From UBA1181 sp963626555 (GTDB lineage Bacteria > Bacteroidota > Bacteroidia > Bacteroidales > Paludibacteraceae): DNA of 25,606 bases. The stretch spans positions 1-25,606 of the forward strand of contig CAVFXQ010000035.1 of the NCBI GenBank assembly GCA_963626555.1, written 5' to 3'. Below, piece after piece: positions 24,501 to 25,606 of the stretch. The notes beneath the pieces were generated by a model, which saw nothing but the letters and a program-made list of their open reading frames with translations, ran no database searches and had not been told where the DNA came from. A program made the translations under genes and the position numbers. The stretch's first letter is position 1, and each line of letters starts with the position of its first letter.

Positions 24501-25571
24501 ACAGACAACACCATCGGAGTGTCAATTTCAGACAATGGAGTTGGAATGGAACAGGAGCAAATCGACAATTTAATGCAAAAAAAAGAAATCGACTCAACAC
24601 AAGGTACAAATGGAGAGTTTGGAACAGGAATCGGACTTAAACTCTCCAAAGAATTTGTTGAAAAAAACGGAGGATTACTATCTATAAAAAGTGTTGTAGG
24701 AGAAGGCTCCATTTTCACCATTTCCCTTCCAAAATCAGAAATTTTAGAAACTAAATTAGATGAAAAAGGTAGTGATAATAAAAAAGACAACAAAATTTTC
24801 AATATTGATAGACCACAAGAGGACTCAAAAAACAACACGATTTTGATTGTTGAAGATGACAAAAACTTGCTATTTCACGAAAAAAACATTCTTTCACAAT
24901 ATTTCAACATTATCACCGCAACCGACGGAAACGTAGGATTCAAAATGGCACTGAAAAATGCCCCAGACATTATACTCAGCGACATAGAAATGCCTATTTG
25001 CGATGGAATTGAGATGTATGAACGGATAAAGAAGCAACCAGAGTTGACTCATATTCCATTGATTTTCGTATCCGCCAAAAGCAAAGAAGAAGATAAACTC
25101 ACAGGTCTCAACAAGGGTGCTATAGACTACCTCACAAAACCTTTCTCCGAACAAGAATTGATTATGAAGGTTGCCAATATCTTACAAATTCGCAATCTTC
25201 AACGACAAAACTACATTGAAAACTACCCCAACGTAAGCCAAGAGGAACAAGAAAAAGCTGACCCTCTGCTTAAATCTGTTATGGATATAGTGGCTAAACG
25301 ATACGCAGATGCCAACTTCTCTGCAGAAGATATTTGTACAGAACTCATGATGAGCAAGTCAACCTTCTTCAGAAAGCTGAAAAATATCACCCCTAAGACA
25401 CCTACCGAAATTCTAACAGACTATCGAATGACTGTGGCGCGCAATCTTCTGCTACAAAATAAAAATTTATCCGTATCAGAAGTGGCTTATTCAGTAGGAT
25501 TTAACGATCCTTTTTACTTTAGCCGTAAATTTAAATCTTATTACAATTGCAACCCATCTGACATAAAATAA
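21585..25571 (+). CDS. Hybrid two-component system regulator (HTCS 2), paralogue of HTCS 1
   Basis: A 1328-residue one-chain sensor and regulator. The signal peptide is at 1-19 (FFFFIFLLFALINSSSG). Propeller repeats follow (GFIWVATEYGLSRFDG, GDIWIGTQNAGILRYS), then a Y_Y_Y domain ending SPPWWNSWW and a membrane helix at about 771-792. The kinase has H837 in AHDLKNPM, an N-box in RNILNNAIKF, and DNGVGM and GTGIGL. The receiver has E1090/D1091/D1092, phosphoacceptor D1133 in LSDIEMP and K1185. The AraC domain is about 1230-1328. It aligns with HTCS 1 from the first propeller repeat onward (CPSLKRNQ against YPSLRRND; NGVLLRHN against QGVLVRYN), so the two arose by duplication. A G8 run (22819-22826) encodes W412-G413-G414 at the site homologous to the G7 run of HTCS 1. 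No target genes are visible before the window ends. Confidence 0.96.
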   Translation: MRFFFFIFLLFALINSSSGHELSTFYRYSNKDGLCCNYVHAISQDKNGFIWVATEYGLSRFDGVHFKNYYAEDCPSLKRNQFMHLFLSHDNQLLIGSNNGVLLRHNEKTDTFDDLMPEDFKTTYFKGITNFKEDNDKHLWATTTNGLYSYNIQNQTFDKEPNITDSTSDTFISDMERDHLGRFFCGTYSGILLFDKDGTHLREYDQKLCLGTMVSKIMAVDKNHLLVTSFVGGIWLITIEEDGEISTPKIINTPFKNTTAVIRDTRNKYWFGTAGSGLWTATYNNGIFNFKKIEPQNAQHIAEELQKIHCIYEDTEGDIWIGTQNAGILRYSSIRNSGAIHSTDIGFPIVDGTTFAETENGNILVGSDGHGLYLLSQNLQIIKHFTIEDGLSSNNVLSVKKENKDNFLIATWGGSLCRLNVTTHKISQIPYTGITHPYNTSKGVYPMKNGDIWVSFSGDGIYQCDKSGIWQKKILSYKGFKDKDIWVEDIAESNNGIRWVITSRTVWRCDGDNLFPTLPDEDLTPMHNPLRMLQGTCDNNGNLFVVSDQGVMKISEDGQKHEWLDFLPKGQYSSIVKDKNGRFWTAGSNGIASFNPEKREYQLIPVNEKTVSRNFYTCRAAFIDSQNDIYFGSAEGFVTFDPRKINFNASVNYLGFSDLTIKGKKIEIGSEHLPVPLSELSKLKLKHNETNLKINIDVIDFSGLNNVQLFYRLNGLDSTWTKLNEQREINISHIPSGNYTLEIEARREGVQDHSKSIGIDIVVSPPWWNSWWFYTIVFLSVLITFYLIITLRFKNIMHQKEKLEVAVNERTEELKNKNEDLQTALKEKDQLISVIAHDLKNPMFSIVTALSTLLKNEDKMDTETGKLLNGLYLSAFNLQNILLKLLEWARGKREDICCIPQDKSLKKLTLDVVSLLTPLAEEKQISIKVFYDEIVHFCKMDARMIGTALRNILNNAIKFTASQGEITIRLFETDNTIGVSISDNGVGMEQEQIDNLMQKKEIDSTQGTNGEFGTGIGLKLSKEFVEKNGGLLSIKSVVGEGSIFTISLPKSEILETKLDEKGSDNKKDNKIFNIDRPQEDSKNNTILIVEDDKNLLFHEKNILSQYFNIITATDGNVGFKMALKNAPDIILSDIEMPICDGIEMYERIKKQPELTHIPLIFVSAKSKEEDKLTGLNKGAIDYLTKPFSEQELIMKVANILQIRNLQRQNYIENYPNVSQEEQEKADPLLKSVMDIVAKRYADANFSAEDICTELMMSKSTFFRKLKNITPKTPTEILTDYRMTVARNLLLQNKNLSVSEVAYSVGFNDPFYFSRKFKSYYNCNPSDIK

Positions 25572-25606
25572 TTAACATATAACAATTTGTTACATAAGTA
25601 CTTAGC

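Noticed and set aside
24389..24862. Minus-strand open frame of 157 codons
   Set aside because: It is antisense to the kinase and receiver region of HTCS 2 and has a Ser/Ile-rich translation without domain features.
25580..25592. TAACA-ATT-TGTTA hairpin after HTCS 2 as a terminator
   Set aside because: The stem is five AT-rich pairs with no T tract, and the window ends too soon to judge.

Overview
The window reads as a chromosome segment from a member of the Bacteroidales (Bacteroidota). The main evidence is two very long one-component hybrid two-component regulators (HTCS: periplasmic beta-propellers, Y_Y_Y domain, histidine kinase, receiver and AraC DNA-binding domain in one chain). Supporting signs are AT-rich spacers, starts mostly without Shine-Dalgarno sites, and TAnnTTTG-type -7 promoter elements. 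Genus cannot be assigned from the sequence alone.

Left block (256-4506, minus strand): a compact run of seven genes that looks like one operon. It encodes an AAA+ ATPase and six small proteins that match no family I know. Reading the small proteins against each other shows a shared divergent module. It ends in a motif like G-[ND]-[NE]-[ED]-[IL]-V-[VI]-L, and in several members it begins with a short helix and two strands (VFFWKV / IVYAGF type). One protein carries two copies. Two have an N-terminal membrane helix, and two share a 13-residue LLLDPKxDVPFIA element. This is the best candidate here for an undescribed system; its function is unknown.

Spacer 4507-5043: no gene. It contains a strong minus-strand terminator, a second long hairpin, and a region with nested inverted repeats that could be a structured RNA of about 200 nt. 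An imperfect inverted repeat lies in the leader of the left operon.

HTCS 1 (5044-9162, minus) is followed by a plus-strand housekeeping block. This holds a GNAT-nitrilase fusion and a phosphinothricin-type acetyltransferase; pyrK-pyrD (dihydroorotate dehydrogenase B, overlapping by 13 bp), a small membrane-anchored unknown protein and a HAD hydrolase, closed by a strong terminator at 14512-14549; and a MacA/MacB-like efflux set of adaptor, ATPase and permease. A small acidic unknown protein and endonuclease IV (nfo) follow on the minus strand. On the plus strand come an O-acetylhomoserine sulfhydrylase (metY-like) and a Kv-type potassium channel with a C-terminal zinc ribbon.

HTCS 2 (21585-25571, plus) closes the window. 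It is a clear paralogue of HTCS 1. Neither HTCS has SusC/SusD or glycoside hydrolase genes beside it in this window, so their targets are not visible. I saw no tRNA, rRNA, CRISPR array, insertion sequence or phage gene.
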